This document shows positions 22,248-30,486 of a DNA stretch of 64,000 bases, piece by piece. The first letter of the stretch is position 1. Every line of letters starts with the position of its first letter. A model generated the notes under the pieces. It had not been told where the DNA came from. It made no database searches and saw nothing but the letters and a program-made list of their open reading frames with translations. Source of the DNA: Palsa-739 sp035532535 (GTDB lineage: Bacteria; Actinomycetota; Thermoleophilia; Gaiellales; Gaiellaceae); assembly GCA_035532535.1 (NCBI GenBank), contig DATKQT010000036.1:1-64000 (forward strand), given 5' to 3'. A program made the position numbers and the translations under genes.

Positions 22248-24008
22248 GTGATCTCGGAGCCGCACCACGACGGCTCCGAGCTGTATCTGCTCGCGCGGCC
22301 GGAGAAGCCCGGCGATTCCGCCGTCGTCCGCTTGCGGGCGCCGCAGGGCGCAGCCGGGCGCGTCTGGCTGCGGTACGTCGTCGACGGCGAGCCGCATACC
22401 GCAGAGGCCGTCCTCGACGAGGACGGAGACGGCGAGACCTGGTGGCGCGCCGAGTTCTCCGTGCGAAACGCCACCACCGGCTACCGCTGGCTCGTCGACG
22501 GCGGCAACGCGGGCTACCGGTGGGTCAACGGCCTCGGCGTGCACGCACACGACGTTGCCGGTGCCGATGACTTTGCGCTCGCGCTGGGGCCGCCTGCACC
22601 GGAATGGCACGCCCGGTCGGTCGTGTACGAGATCTTCCCGGACAGGTTCGCGACGTCGGGGGCGGCGACAGGCGTCGAGGTCCCGGACTGGGCTGTGCCG
22701 CGCGAGTGGGATGCGATTCCCGAAGGGCGCGGCCCGAACACGCCGTACGAGCTCTACGGCGGGGATCTCCCCGGGATCGAACAGCGCCTCGACTACATCG
22801 CCGACCTCGGTGCGAACGCGCTCTATCTGACACCGTTCTTCCCCGCGCGGAGCACCCATCGCTACGACGCGTCCAGCTTCGACCGCGTCGATCCCTTGCT
22901 CGGCGGCGACGCCGCGCTTCGCTCGCTCCTCGGCGCTGCGCATGACCGCGAGATGCGCGTCGTCGGTGACCTCACGCTGAATCATTGCGGCGCCGCGCAC
23001 GACTGGTTCCTGCGGGCCGAAGCGGATCCGTCTGCGCCCGAGCGCGACCTCTTCTTCTTCGACGGGTCGCCGCCGGGCGGCTACGCGTGCTGGTTCGACG
23101 TGCCGTCGCTCCCGACGCTGAACTGGGGCTCACCTGAGCTTCGACGCCGCATGGCTCGCGTCTTCGAACACTGGTTGGCGGAGGGCCTCGACGGATGGAG
23201 GATCGACGTCGCCAACATGGTCGGCCGCTACCGGCTGCTCGATGTGAACCGCGAGGTGGCCGCGTGGGCGCGCGAGCTCATCGGCGACCGGCTGCTCGTC
23301 GGCGAGCACGGCCACGATTATCGGCCCGACCTGGATGGGCGTGGATGGCAGGGCGTCATGAACTACGCCGGCTTCCTGCGGCCGACGTGGTGGTGGCTGC
23401 ACGGCGGCAGGCTCGAAGAGGAGGTCTTCTCGAAGACGCCGGCGCCGTCGTACTCGGGGCCGGAGGCGGTCACTGTCATGCGCAGCTTCCGGGCGGGCGT
23501 GCCCTGGGACGCCGTCGTCAACTCGTGGACGCTGCTCGACAGCCACGACACGGCGCGTTTCCGCACCGTCGCCGGCTCGCGTGCGACGCATGTCGTCGGT
23601 ATCGGCATGCAGATGACGACGCCCGGCGTGCCGATGCTCTTCGCCGGCGACGAGATCGGGCTCGAGGGGGACTGGGGCGAGGACGCACGGCGCACGATGC
23701 CGTGGAACCAACCGGAGTCGTGGGACACGGAGCTCCTGGCCGAATATCGCGCGCTGATCGCGCTCCGGCGCTCGAGCGACGCCCTTGCGTCGGGCGGCAT
23801 GCGGTACGTGCACGTCACCGACGATGCGATCGCGTACCTGCGCGAGACGCGCACGGAGCAGCTCCTCTGTCTCGCCGCACGTGCGCCGCACCGGTCGATC
23901 GAGGTTCCTTTCGCGGAGCTCGAGACGCTGTACGGCGAGGATGCGCGCGACGGCGTGCTGCCCAACGGTGGCCCGGCCTTTCACGTTTGGAGAGTCGTCT
24001 GTCGCTGA
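22248..24008 (+). CDS. Glycoside hydrolase family 13 (neopullulanase/alpha-glucosidase-like)
   Basis: A 586-aa GH13 enzyme. An N-terminal immunoglobulin-like domain (about 1-115) resembles the CBM34 domain of cyclomaltodextrinase and neopullulanase. In the barrel: VVYEIFPDRFA, GDLTLNHCG, the nucleophile in DGWRIDVAN, the acid/base Glu in LLVGEHGHD, and DSHDTAR for the transition-state Asp. It would hydrolyse maltodextrins or related alpha-glucans in the cytoplasm, since no signal peptide is visible. The start is GTG 22248, one base after hmgA. Confidence 0.9.
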   Translation: MISEPHHDGSELYLLARPEKPGDSAVVRLRAPQGAAGRVWLRYVVDGEPHTAEAVLDEDGDGETWWRAEFSVRNATTGYRWLVDGGNAGYRWVNGLGVHAHDVAGADDFALALGPPAPEWHARSVVYEIFPDRFATSGAATGVEVPDWAVPREWDAIPEGRGPNTPYELYGGDLPGIEQRLDYIADLGANALYLTPFFPARSTHRYDASSFDRVDPLLGGDAALRSLLGAAHDREMRVVGDLTLNHCGAAHDWFLRAEADPSAPERDLFFFDGSPPGGYACWFDVPSLPTLNWGSPELRRRMARVFEHWLAEGLDGWRIDVANMVGRYRLLDVNREVAAWARELIGDRLLVGEHGHDYRPDLDGRGWQGVMNYAGFLRPTWWWLHGGRLEEEVFSKTPAPSYSGPEAVTVMRSFRAGVPWDAVVNSWTLLDSHDTARFRTVAGSRATHVVGIGMQMTTPGVPMLFAGDEIGLEGDWGEDARRTMPWNQPESWDTELLAEYRALIALRRSSDALASGGMRYVHVTDDAIAYLRETRTEQLLCLAARAPHRSIEVPFAELETLYGEDARDGVLPNGGPAFHVWRVVCR

Positions 24009-24009
24009 T

Positions 24010-24048
24010 TTACGTCCGTCTTACGTCCGCCGATCCTTTGGCTTACGT
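24010..24048 (+). promoter_or_regulatory. Three TTACGT copies in helical phase
   Basis: TTACGT occurs at 24010-24015, 24021-24026 and 24043-24048, spaced 11 and 22 bp, upstream of a secreted-protein gene. Same-face spacing suggests a regulator site, though no -35/-10 pair is convincing here. Confidence 0.3.
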
Positions 24049-24069
24049 TGCGAGGCGATCGTTGGGGAC

Positions 24070-24393
24070 GTGAAGAGACTCGTGGTAGTCGCAGTCCTCG
24101 CCCTCGCCTTCGCCGCCGTCCCGACCGCCCTCGCGGCCGGCGGCGCGGGGATCCAGGGCAAGCACGCCCGCATCGCCCAGCTCGCGGAGCGGTTCGTGAA
24201 GCACTGTGGAACGAGCTCGACCGGCGCTCCGCAGCGTTGCGTCGACTTCGCGAACAAGGCCCTTACCCGCCTGCAAACGCTGGACGGAAACGTCGAGCAG
24301 AGGATGGCGAGCCATCCGAGACTTCAGAAGCTCGACACCTTCCTGCAGACGGTGATCGGCCGGCTACAGGCCTGGTTGGGGTCTACGGGCTAA
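24070..24393 (+). CDS. Secreted hypothetical protein, 107 aa
   Basis: GTG 24070 gives a typical Sec signal peptide (KRLVVVAVLALAFAAVP then TALAAGG, cleavage likely near residue 21). The mature part is about 85 residues, helical, with two cysteines (KHCGTSS and QRCVDF) that could form a disulfide. No known family. It stands alone between the GH13 gene and the AlkA operon. Confidence 0.65.
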   Translation: MKRLVVVAVLALAFAAVPTALAAGGAGIQGKHARIAQLAERFVKHCGTSSTGAPQRCVDFANKALTRLQTLDGNVEQRMASHPRLQKLDTFLQTVIGRLQAWLGSTG

Positions 24394-24412
24394 CGGCCAG
24401 TACGGTCCGGGC

Positions 24413-25207
24413 ATGGCGTTCCTCGCCGTGTCCGGACCGTTCGACTTCGATCTGACGACCGAGCGCTTCCGCTCGTTCGGCGTCGACCGCGCGAGCCTCT
24501 GGCACGAGGGTGGCCTGCACCGCGTCGTCGGCGGACACGAGGTGCGGGTCGAGGCGGCGCCGGGCGGCGTCGAGGTCGAGCCGCTCGACGGAGAGACGGA
24601 GGCCGTGGTGCGCGCCGTGCTCGGGCTCGCGTTCGACTTGGATCCGTTCTATGCCTGGGCGACGCATGACGATATCCTCGCGGCGCTGGTTCCGCGCCTC
24701 ACCGGCTTCCGGCCGTCGCTCAGCCCGGACCCTTTCGAGATGCTCATCGGCGCGATCACATCGCAGCAGGTGTCGCTCTACTCGGCGCTCGCGATCCGCA
24801 ACCGGCTGATCGAGCGCTTCGGCGTCCGCGCCCGCCAGGCCTGGGCGTTTCCCACGCGCGAGCGGCTGGCCGGCACGCGCGAGGAGGAGCTCGTCGCTGT
24901 CGGCTTCTCGCGGCGGAAAGCCGAGTACGTCGTGGCCCTCGCCCGCTCGGACCTCGACCTGGAGGCGCTTGCCGAGCTCCCGGACGACGAGGTGCGCGCG
25001 CGGCTCGTCGCACAGCACGGCATCGGCGAGTGGACGGCGGAATGGTTCCTCGCGCGCCATCTCGCGCGGCCGAACGCGTGGCCGGCAGGCGACCTCGCCT
25101 TGCAGAAGGCGGTTGCTCCGCTGGAGATCGATGCGGCGCGCGTACGCTTCCATCCCTTCGAGAACCTCTCTGCGCACTACCTCCTGTTGTCGAAACGCGT
25201 CCCGTGA
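24413..25207 (+). CDS. DNA-3-methyladenine glycosylase II (AlkA-type)
   Basis: A 264-aa HhH-GPD DNA glycosylase that removes alkylated bases. The helix-hairpin-helix region is seen in LVAQHGIGEWTAEWFLAR, followed by the catalytic Asp in WPAGDLALQKAV. The N-terminal TATA-like beta domain (about 1-95) is as in AlkA. TACGGT stands 6 nt before ATG 24413. It opens a tight four-gene operon with GNAT, GST-like and rhodanese genes, which suggests a damage or electrophile response (inference). Confidence 0.88.
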   Translation: MAFLAVSGPFDFDLTTERFRSFGVDRASLWHEGGLHRVVGGHEVRVEAAPGGVEVEPLDGETEAVVRAVLGLAFDLDPFYAWATHDDILAALVPRLTGFRPSLSPDPFEMLIGAITSQQVSLYSALAIRNRLIERFGVRARQAWAFPTRERLAGTREEELVAVGFSRRKAEYVVALARSDLDLEALAELPDDEVRARLVAQHGIGEWTAEWFLARHLARPNAWPAGDLALQKAVAPLEIDAARVRFHPFENLSAHYLLLSKRVP

Positions 25208-26145
25208 TCCGTCCAGCAACCGCCGACGATCTGCCCCTCGTCCGCGAGCTCTGGCGCGCGTTCGAGGCCGAGATCCCGGAACCGTCGTGGTACGACGACG
25301 ACCTCGAACAGGATCTCGAGTGGCTCGCCGGGGCCGTGCGCGACGAGACAGTGCTGCTCGCGGACGACGTCGGTCTCGCCGTGGCGCTCATGAAGGGCAC
25401 GCGGCTCGGCTCTCTCGAGATGCTCTACGTTCGCCCGCAGGCACGCGGCACCGGACTTGCCCGCGAGCTCACGCGGGAGGCTGCGGCGCGGCTGAAAGAG
25501 CGCGGCGCCGAGGTGCTCGAGCTCGACGTGCTCGCCTCGAATGCACACGCGCGCGCCGTGTACGAACGCTGGGGCTTCCAGACGTCCGAGCTGACGTTGG
25601 CCGTACCGGTCGAGGCCCTGCAGCAGCGGCTCGCAGCCGAGCCGGACGGCCCGACGTTCGGCATCGCGCACGTGCAGACGGACGACGCGGGCGCCGTCGA
25701 GCGCGCGGTGCAGAAGATGCTGCCGCGGCTCGGCCACTCCGAGAGCGTGGATGTCGGCGGAGTCGCGAACGGATGGGTGGCCGTTCGCAGCGACCTGACC
25801 GATCGGGAGCCGGAGAAGCTCAAGGCGCTCGCGAAGGAGCTGTCGTACACGAGCGAGAGCGTCGTCGTCGCACTCGGGGTCGAGCGCGGCGCGGTCGTCC
25901 GCTACAACCTCTTCGATCGCGGCGCGGACATGGACGAGTACCTCTCCGTGCCGGAGTTCTACGGCGAACTGCCTCCGGGTGACGTCATCGCGCTCGGCGC
26001 CAACCCGACCGTGGTCGCGCGGTTGACCGGCGCCGACCCGAAACGCGTGCGCGAGGTCGCGCGCACGTCCGCGACACCCGCCGGGCTTCCGCCTGCGCAA
26101 GAGCTGTACGAGCAGATCGCCGACGTGTTCGGAGTCGCGTCCTGA
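25204..26145 (+). CDS. GNAT acetyltransferase with an extra C-terminal domain
   Basis: A 313-aa protein. Residues 1-140 form a GNAT domain: ATADDLPLVRELWRAF, the acetyl-CoA loop VRPQARGTGLARELT and NAHARAVYERWGF. Residues about 155-313 are a second soluble domain I cannot assign; it contains GWVAVRSDLTDREPEKL and GDVIALGANPTVVARL. GTG 25204 overlaps alkA by 4 nt and the GST gene starts on its last base. The acceptor substrate is unknown. Confidence 0.8.
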   Translation: MIRPATADDLPLVRELWRAFEAEIPEPSWYDDDLEQDLEWLAGAVRDETVLLADDVGLAVALMKGTRLGSLEMLYVRPQARGTGLARELTREAAARLKERGAEVLELDVLASNAHARAVYERWGFQTSELTLAVPVEALQQRLAAEPDGPTFGIAHVQTDDAGAVERAVQKMLPRLGHSESVDVGGVANGWVAVRSDLTDREPEKLKALAKELSYTSESVVVALGVERGAVVRYNLFDRGADMDEYLSVPEFYGELPPGDVIALGANPTVVARLTGADPKRVREVARTSATPAGLPPAQELYEQIADVFGVAS

Positions 26146-26720
26146 TGCTCACGCTCTACGACGCCGCGCGCTGCCCGTACTGCGCACGCGTGCGCATCGT
26201 GATCGCGGAGAAGGGCATCGAGTTCGAGACGATCGAGATCGACCTCGATGACCGGCCGGCGTGGATCTACGAGAAGAACGCCACGGGGCGGGTTCCCGTC
26301 GTGGAGGAGGACGCCTGGACGCTCCCCGAGTCCGCAGTGATCATGGAGTACCTCGAAGAGCGCTACCCGGAGCCGGCGCTCCTTCCCGCCGATCCGGCCG
26401 AGCGCGCGCTCGCGCGGCTGCGCATCTTTCGCCACGACGCATTCACAGGGCCGTACTACGCTCTGCGCCGGGGCGCCGACGGCGCAGACGCGCTCTTCGC
26501 CGAGCAGCTCGACCTGCTCGACGCCGCCCTCGAGGAGCGGCCGTGGCTCGGCGGGGCCGAATACGGTCTCGCCGACATCGCCTATGTCCCGTGGGTCTTG
26601 CGTGCGCGCGACGCGATGGGAATCGAGCTCCAGCCATATCCTGTGCTCAGCGAGTGGCTCGCGCGGCTGCTCGACCGACCGGCCGTCGCCGAGGAGGCAC
26701 ATGTCGTCGCAGGTCTCTGA
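26145..26720 (+). CDS. Glutathione S-transferase-like protein with CPYC motif
   Basis: A 191-aa protein with a thioredoxin-like N-terminal domain (MLTLYDAARCPYCARVRI, Cys10 and Cys13) and an all-helical GST C-terminal domain. TGRVPVVEED gives the cis-proline and LPESAVIMEYLEE the conserved Glu-Ser pair for a gamma-glutamyl ligand. Family: SspA/zeta/beta-type GST. Maleylacetoacetate isomerase activity for the tyrosine pathway is possible but unproven. Most actinobacteria use mycothiol, so the thiol partner is a question; a GCS2 ligase is present at 57436. Confidence 0.8.
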   Translation: MLTLYDAARCPYCARVRIVIAEKGIEFETIEIDLDDRPAWIYEKNATGRVPVVEEDAWTLPESAVIMEYLEERYPEPALLPADPAERALARLRIFRHDAFTGPYYALRRGADGADALFAEQLDLLDAALEERPWLGGAEYGLADIAYVPWVLRARDAMGIELQPYPVLSEWLARLLDRPAVAEEAHVVAGL

Positions 26721-27504
26721 GTTTCCGTCCGTCGTCGACGTGCTCTGGCTTGCGTCGCATCTCGGGGACGACGACCTCGTCGTCGGCGACGTCCGCGGCC
26801 CGAACGCGCACACGCGTGGACACATCCCCGGCTCGCGGCCGCTCGTGCTCGGATCGCCCTCGCCGTCCGCCGACGCGGGGTCGCTGCAGGAGCTGGCGCA
26901 GGAGATCGTCCTTCGTCTCCGGCGGCACGGCATCACCGGACGCGAGCGGCTGGTGCTCGTCGACCGCGGCGACGGCGTCGGCGCGATGCCGTCCGCGCAG
27001 CTCGCAGAGCTCGCGGGTCACACGCGGGTGTCCATCCTGCTCGGGGGGATGGCAGCGTGGGAGGGAGACCTGGAGACCGGACCGTTCGAGCTCGTGCCGG
27101 TCCGTGAGGCCGACCTCACGCCGAATCTGCACGCGTTGCCGACGCGCGACGAGCTGGCAGGACGACTGGACGACGCGTCGCTGACCATCCTCGACGTCCG
27201 TCGCGACGACGAGTACACCGGTCGCGGCGGCAGCGCGTGCGACCCGCGACAGGGGCACATTCCGGGCGCGAAGAACGTCGAGGTCTCGACGCTCTTCGCA
27301 GGCCCCGGCCGGCCCGAGTCGCCGGAGCGGATCCGCGAGCTCGTCGGCCTGCCGGCAGGCGCCGAGGTCGTGGCGTACTGCCACTCCGGCTCGCGTTCCG
27401 CGCTTGCGACGCTTGCGCTGCGCAGCGCCGGCTATGACGCGCGCAACTACGCAGGCTCGTGGCACGAGTGGTCGCGCCACGCCGAGCTGCCGCTCGAGCG
27501 CTAG
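26701..27504 (+). CDS. Tandem rhodanese sulfurtransferase
   Basis: A 267-aa protein with two rhodanese domains. In the first (about 1-125) the catalytic position reads VDRGDGVGAM without cysteine, so it is probably inactive. The second (about 140-267) keeps the loop VAYCHSGSRSA with the persulfide-forming Cys, and RQGHIPGAKNVE. It would transfer sulfane sulfur from thiosulfate or 3-mercaptopyruvate. ATG 26701 overlaps the GST gene by 20 nt, and the gene ends convergent with the amidotransferase gene (4 bp overlap). Confidence 0.88.
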   Translation: MSSQVSEFPSVVDVLWLASHLGDDDLVVGDVRGPNAHTRGHIPGSRPLVLGSPSPSADAGSLQELAQEIVLRLRRHGITGRERLVLVDRGDGVGAMPSAQLAELAGHTRVSILLGGMAAWEGDLETGPFELVPVREADLTPNLHALPTRDELAGRLDDASLTILDVRRDDEYTGRGGSACDPRQGHIPGAKNVEVSTLFAGPGRPESPERIRELVGLPAGAEVVAYCHSGSRSALATLALRSAGYDARNYAGSWHEWSRHAELPLER

Positions 27505-28205
27505 CGCGTCGCTAGTACCAAGGTGTTACTTGTCTCGAGGAACGCGGAGCACAGCGTTCGCCCGAGCTCGTTCCATTGACCGATCATCTTCGGAGTCTCC
27601 GCGCGGAGCCCGTCGGGATCGGGCGGCGGGTCCTCGAAGTCTGCAATCCAACGCTCCAGCTGGACGCCGGTCACCTCGGGATGGAACTGCACGCCCCAGC
27701 ATGCCTCGCCGAGGCGGAACGCCTGCGTCGTGCGGTTGGTGCGCGCGAGCTCGACGGCGCCCTCCGGCACGTCGTAGGTGTAGTGGTGCCAGACGAGCCC
27801 GGAGAACCGCTTCGGCATCGACCCGAGCACCGGGTCCTCTGTCCCCGCATCGTTGAGGTCGATGTCGATCCAGCCGATCTCCGGCTCGTCGAGACGGCGC
27901 ACCTGCGCGCCGGCCGCGCGCGCGAGCAGCTGGACGCCGAGGCAGACGCCGAGCACCGGACGCCGGTCGACGATGACCTGCTCGAGCCAGGCGATCTCCT
28001 CGGGCAGCCACGTGTGCTGAGCCTCCTGATCGGGATGCATCGCACCGCCGAAGACCATGTACGCGTCGTACGACTCGAGGGGCCGGGGCGGACGCCGTCC
28101 CCAGGAGAAGCTCCACTCGTCCAGCGCGTGCCCGGCTCGGACGACGACGGGCTCGAACAACTCGGCCCGCGCCTCGGGGCCGTGGACGACGGACAGGATC
28201 CTCAC
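27501..28205 (-). CDS. Class I glutamine amidotransferase (GMP-synthase-like)
   Basis: A 234-aa stand-alone GATase1 domain. The nucleophile elbow is GVCLGVQLLA, the catalytic His-Glu pair sits in WGVQFHPEVTG, and YMVFGGAM forms the oxyanion strand. Such proteins hydrolyse gamma-glutamyl compounds or feed ammonia to a partner. The C-terminal codons (SNTLVLATR) are encoded by the sequence related to the palindrome at 12372. GTG 28205 overlaps the DUF72 gene by 4 nt. Confidence 0.82.
   Translation of the reverse strand: MRILSVVHGPEARAELFEPVVVRAGHALDEWSFSWGRRPPRPLESYDAYMVFGGAMHPDQEAQHTWLPEEIAWLEQVIVDRRPVLGVCLGVQLLARAAGAQVRRLDEPEIGWIDIDLNDAGTEDPVLGSMPKRFSGLVWHHYTYDVPEGAVELARTNRTTQAFRLGEACWGVQFHPEVTGVQLERWIADFEDPPPDPDGLRAETPKMIGQWNELGRTLCSAFLETSNTLVLATR
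27514..27530. repeat. Degenerate copy of the AGTAACA palindrome
   Basis: AGTACCAAGGTGTTACT, followed by TTG and preceded by GCT as at 12372-12388. Here it lies inside the last codons of the minus-strand amidotransferase gene and just after the stop of the plus-strand rhodanese gene. Confidence 0.4.
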
Positions 28206-29107
28206 GTGCTGAGCAGACTACGCAACTCGAAGGCGTTCGTCGCCGCCTGCGACACGGTCGCGAGCGGATTCCGCGGATCCTGTGCCGTCGCGTTGTTGTT
28301 GAAGAGCGCGAACGCCTGCTCGGACTCGTCCGCGAGCTCGCGCAGCGTCGGCACCCACTCCGCGAGCTCTTCCTCGGAGTACAGGTAGTCGAACCGCTCG
28401 GCCGCGGAGCCGCCGCGCTTGTTCCACGTCGACAGGTTGCGCCCGTGGAAGCGGACGTACGCGGTCGCCGACGTCACGGCGGGAACCGTCGGGACGAGGT
28501 TCTTCGCGTCGCCCGACCTCGGCGCGTCGACGGTCACGTACGTCGCGCCGATGCGCTCGAGGAACGCGAGCGTCTCCGCGCGGTTCTCGTCGTCGAGCCA
28601 GGAGCGATGCCGGAGTTCGACGAGCATCTCGTCGCGGCCGAGCTGCTTGCGCGCCCACTCGATGTAGTCGAGCGAGCGGTCCTTGAAGACGACGTAGGAC
28701 GGGAACTGGAACAGGATCCCGCCGAGCTTGCCGGTGCTGCGCAGCGGCTCGAGCGCGGCGAGGAAGCGGCGGAACACCTCGCCGCGGATTGCCCGCGGGG
28801 GCCGGTCGACCCGCCCGCGCTCGTCGACGGGCATCTCGTCGCGCAGGTCCTCCGGCAGGACCTCGATCTTCACCGGGTGACGGGTCATGAGCCCGAATGC
28901 CTTCACGTGCATGACGAAGCCGGGCGGTGTCCGCTCGGCCCAACCTTCCACAACCGATTCGCTCGGCAGGCGGTAGTACGTGGAGTCGACCTCCACCGTG
29001 TCGAAGTGCTCCGAGTACCACGCGAGCCGTTCCTTCGCCGGCATCTTGGGCGGATAGAAGTACTTCGACAGCGCCTCGTCCGCCCAGGAGCAGGTGCCGA
29101 TCCGCAC
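28202..29107 (-). CDS. DUF72 (YecE-like) TIM-barrel protein
   Basis: A 301-aa DUF72 protein: the start VRIGTCSWAD, then HFDTVEVDSTYYRLPS, FVMHVKAFGLMT, GGILFQFP, LVELRHRSW and a C-terminal AFALFNNNATAQ. The family has a TIM barrel and unknown reaction; acidic and His residues line one end. The frame stays open far upstream, but homology begins at GTG 29107, which lies 8 nt after the stop of the hydrolase gene. It is the middle gene of a three-gene minus-strand operon. Confidence 0.88.
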   Translation of the reverse strand: MRIGTCSWADEALSKYFYPPKMPAKERLAWYSEHFDTVEVDSTYYRLPSESVVEGWAERTPPGFVMHVKAFGLMTRHPVKIEVLPEDLRDEMPVDERGRVDRPPRAIRGEVFRRFLAALEPLRSTGKLGGILFQFPSYVVFKDRSLDYIEWARKQLGRDEMLVELRHRSWLDDENRAETLAFLERIGATYVTVDAPRSGDAKNLVPTVPAVTSATAYVRFHGRNLSTWNKRGGSAAERFDYLYSEEELAEWVPTLRELADESEQAFALFNNNATAQDPRNPLATVSQAATNAFELRSLLST

Positions 29108-29115
29108 GGTCGCCG

Positions 29116-30462
29116 CTATTTCGACACCGCTCGTTTCAGCACGGAGAGTGCGAACGTCTCGCGCCCGACCGTCACCGATGCGCCGGCAGCGACGCCCGTC
29201 GCATACACGGGCGCATTCCCCGAGGTCGCGGCGAGCGTCACGACGAACTTCGCGCCCGCGGGGACACGCACGCTCTCGTTCATGAAGTGGATCTGCGCGA
29301 CGCCGCTCGTCCCGGTGAGTGCGCACGCGCCGGTGCTGATCGCCGTCGGGATCCCGTTCGCCGACAGGACGGCGACGAGATGGCCCCAGTTCTTCATGCC
29401 GGAGTAGTGCACGGTGAGCGTCGAGTCGCCGAACGTCTCGTGCGGACCGCCCGTGATGCGTACGCCGCGCACGACCTTCCCCGACGGGCCGATCCTCGTC
29501 GTACCCGGCAGCGAGACGGTCACGCGCCTGGTCGGAGGCAGTCCCGCGAACGACGTCAACTTGCCGTCCCACGGATCGTGTGCGAGCTGCACGCCCGTGC
29601 CGGCGCTGCCGCTCCCCTTCAGGTACGTGTCGAACCACTTGACCGCGAGGCCGAGGTACGTCGGCGTCTCCGCCGGTGGGTTCGGCGCCGGCACGTGGCC
29701 GACGTCGCCGAGGTACAGCTCCTTCGGACCGGCGAGCTCCCTGTACGCCGTCTCCGCCTGGTCGATGTCGAAGAGAAAGTCGTGGCGACCCTGCACGAGC
29801 AGCGTCGGCACGGAGATGGATGGAAGCTGCGCGAGCGGCGAACGTGCGGCGGCCGCTGCGGCTGCTGCCGGCGTGACCGTCCCCTGCGCGAGCGTCGCCG
29901 AGGCGGCGAGCAGGTCCGGGTCCCAGCGCGACGCGGGCGTGAGCGCGGCGAGGAGCGCGACGAGCTCCGTCTTCGCGACGCCCTCCGGGGCGAGCGCGGT
30001 CTGCAAGTTCGTCCACGTGATCACCGGAACGATCGCCTTGAAGGGAACGCCCGCGGCGGTCGCGTTCCACACGGCTCCGCCGCCGAGTGAGATGCCGAGC
30101 GCTCCGATCTCGGTGTCGGACACCTCCGGTCGCGCCGCGAGCCAGGTGTAGAGATCCTGCGCGTCCTGGTTCTCTCGCGGGCCGTCGAGCCCGAACTGGC
30201 CGCCGGACGCACCGGTGCCGCGTGCGTCGCACTCGAGCGACACGTAACCGGCGGGCGCCAACGCACCGGTCGCGATCGGCTCCATGTCGGTATGGGAGCC
30301 GCCGAGGCCGTGGAAGAGGATGACGGCGGGCCAGCCGCCGGTTGGGGGCGTGCCGTCCGGCTCGACGATCGAGCAGGCGAGCGGGACGCCGTCGGAGGCG
30401 GTGATCGTGACCGGTTGCGGCGTCGCGACGCCGATGAGCGCGGCAAGAAGGAGAGTGACCAC
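29116..30462 (-). CDS. Secreted alpha/beta hydrolase (CocE/X-Pro peptidase-like)
   Basis: A 448-aa exported protein with a signal peptide (MVTLLLAALIGVATPQP). The alpha/beta-hydrolase domain spans about 20-290: oxyanion block LFHGLGGSHTD, nucleophile GISLGGG, acid in QGRHDFLFD and His in GDVGHVPAPN. A beta-rich C-terminal domain of about 150 residues resembles the jelly-roll of X-Pro dipeptidyl-peptidase/CocE esterases. It would cleave an extracellular ester or dipeptide. TAGGCT (30474-30469) lies 6 nt before GTG 30462 and overlaps the murI promoter. Confidence 0.82.
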   Translation of the reverse strand: MVTLLLAALIGVATPQPVTITASDGVPLACSIVEPDGTPPTGGWPAVILFHGLGGSHTDMEPIATGALAPAGYVSLECDARGTGASGGQFGLDGPRENQDAQDLYTWLAARPEVSDTEIGALGISLGGGAVWNATAAGVPFKAIVPVITWTNLQTALAPEGVAKTELVALLAALTPASRWDPDLLAASATLAQGTVTPAAAAAAAARSPLAQLPSISVPTLLVQGRHDFLFDIDQAETAYRELAGPKELYLGDVGHVPAPNPPAETPTYLGLAVKWFDTYLKGSGSAGTGVQLAHDPWDGKLTSFAGLPPTRRVTVSLPGTTRIGPSGKVVRGVRITGGPHETFGDSTLTVHYSGMKNWGHLVAVLSANGIPTAISTGACALTGTSGVAQIHFMNESVRVPAGAKFVVTLAATSGNAPVYATGVAAGASVTVGRETFALSVLKRAVSK

Positions 30463-30468
30463 CCCCGT

Positions 30469-30478
30469 AGCCTACGAT
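30469..30478. promoter_or_regulatory. Overlapping divergent -10 boxes, hydrolase operon and murI
   Basis: Minus: TAGGCT (30474-30469), 6 nt, GTG 30462. Plus: TACGAT (30473-30478), 8 nt, ATG 30487. The boxes share the central TA; the two starts are 24 bp apart. Confidence 0.5.
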
Positions 30479-30486
30479 CACGCTCT

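Noticed and set aside
20159..22477. A 772-codon minus-strand frame opposite the ATPase and hmgA.
   Set aside because: No domain; it mirrors codon bias of the plus-strand genes.
24009..24069. A clear sigma-70 promoter for the secreted 107-aa protein.
   Set aside because: No -35/-10 pair with acceptable spacing and position could be found; only the TTACGT copies are reported.
29108..30481. Continuation of the DUF72 frame upstream to 30481.
   Set aside because: It is a shadow of the hydrolase gene; DUF72 homology begins at GTG 29107.
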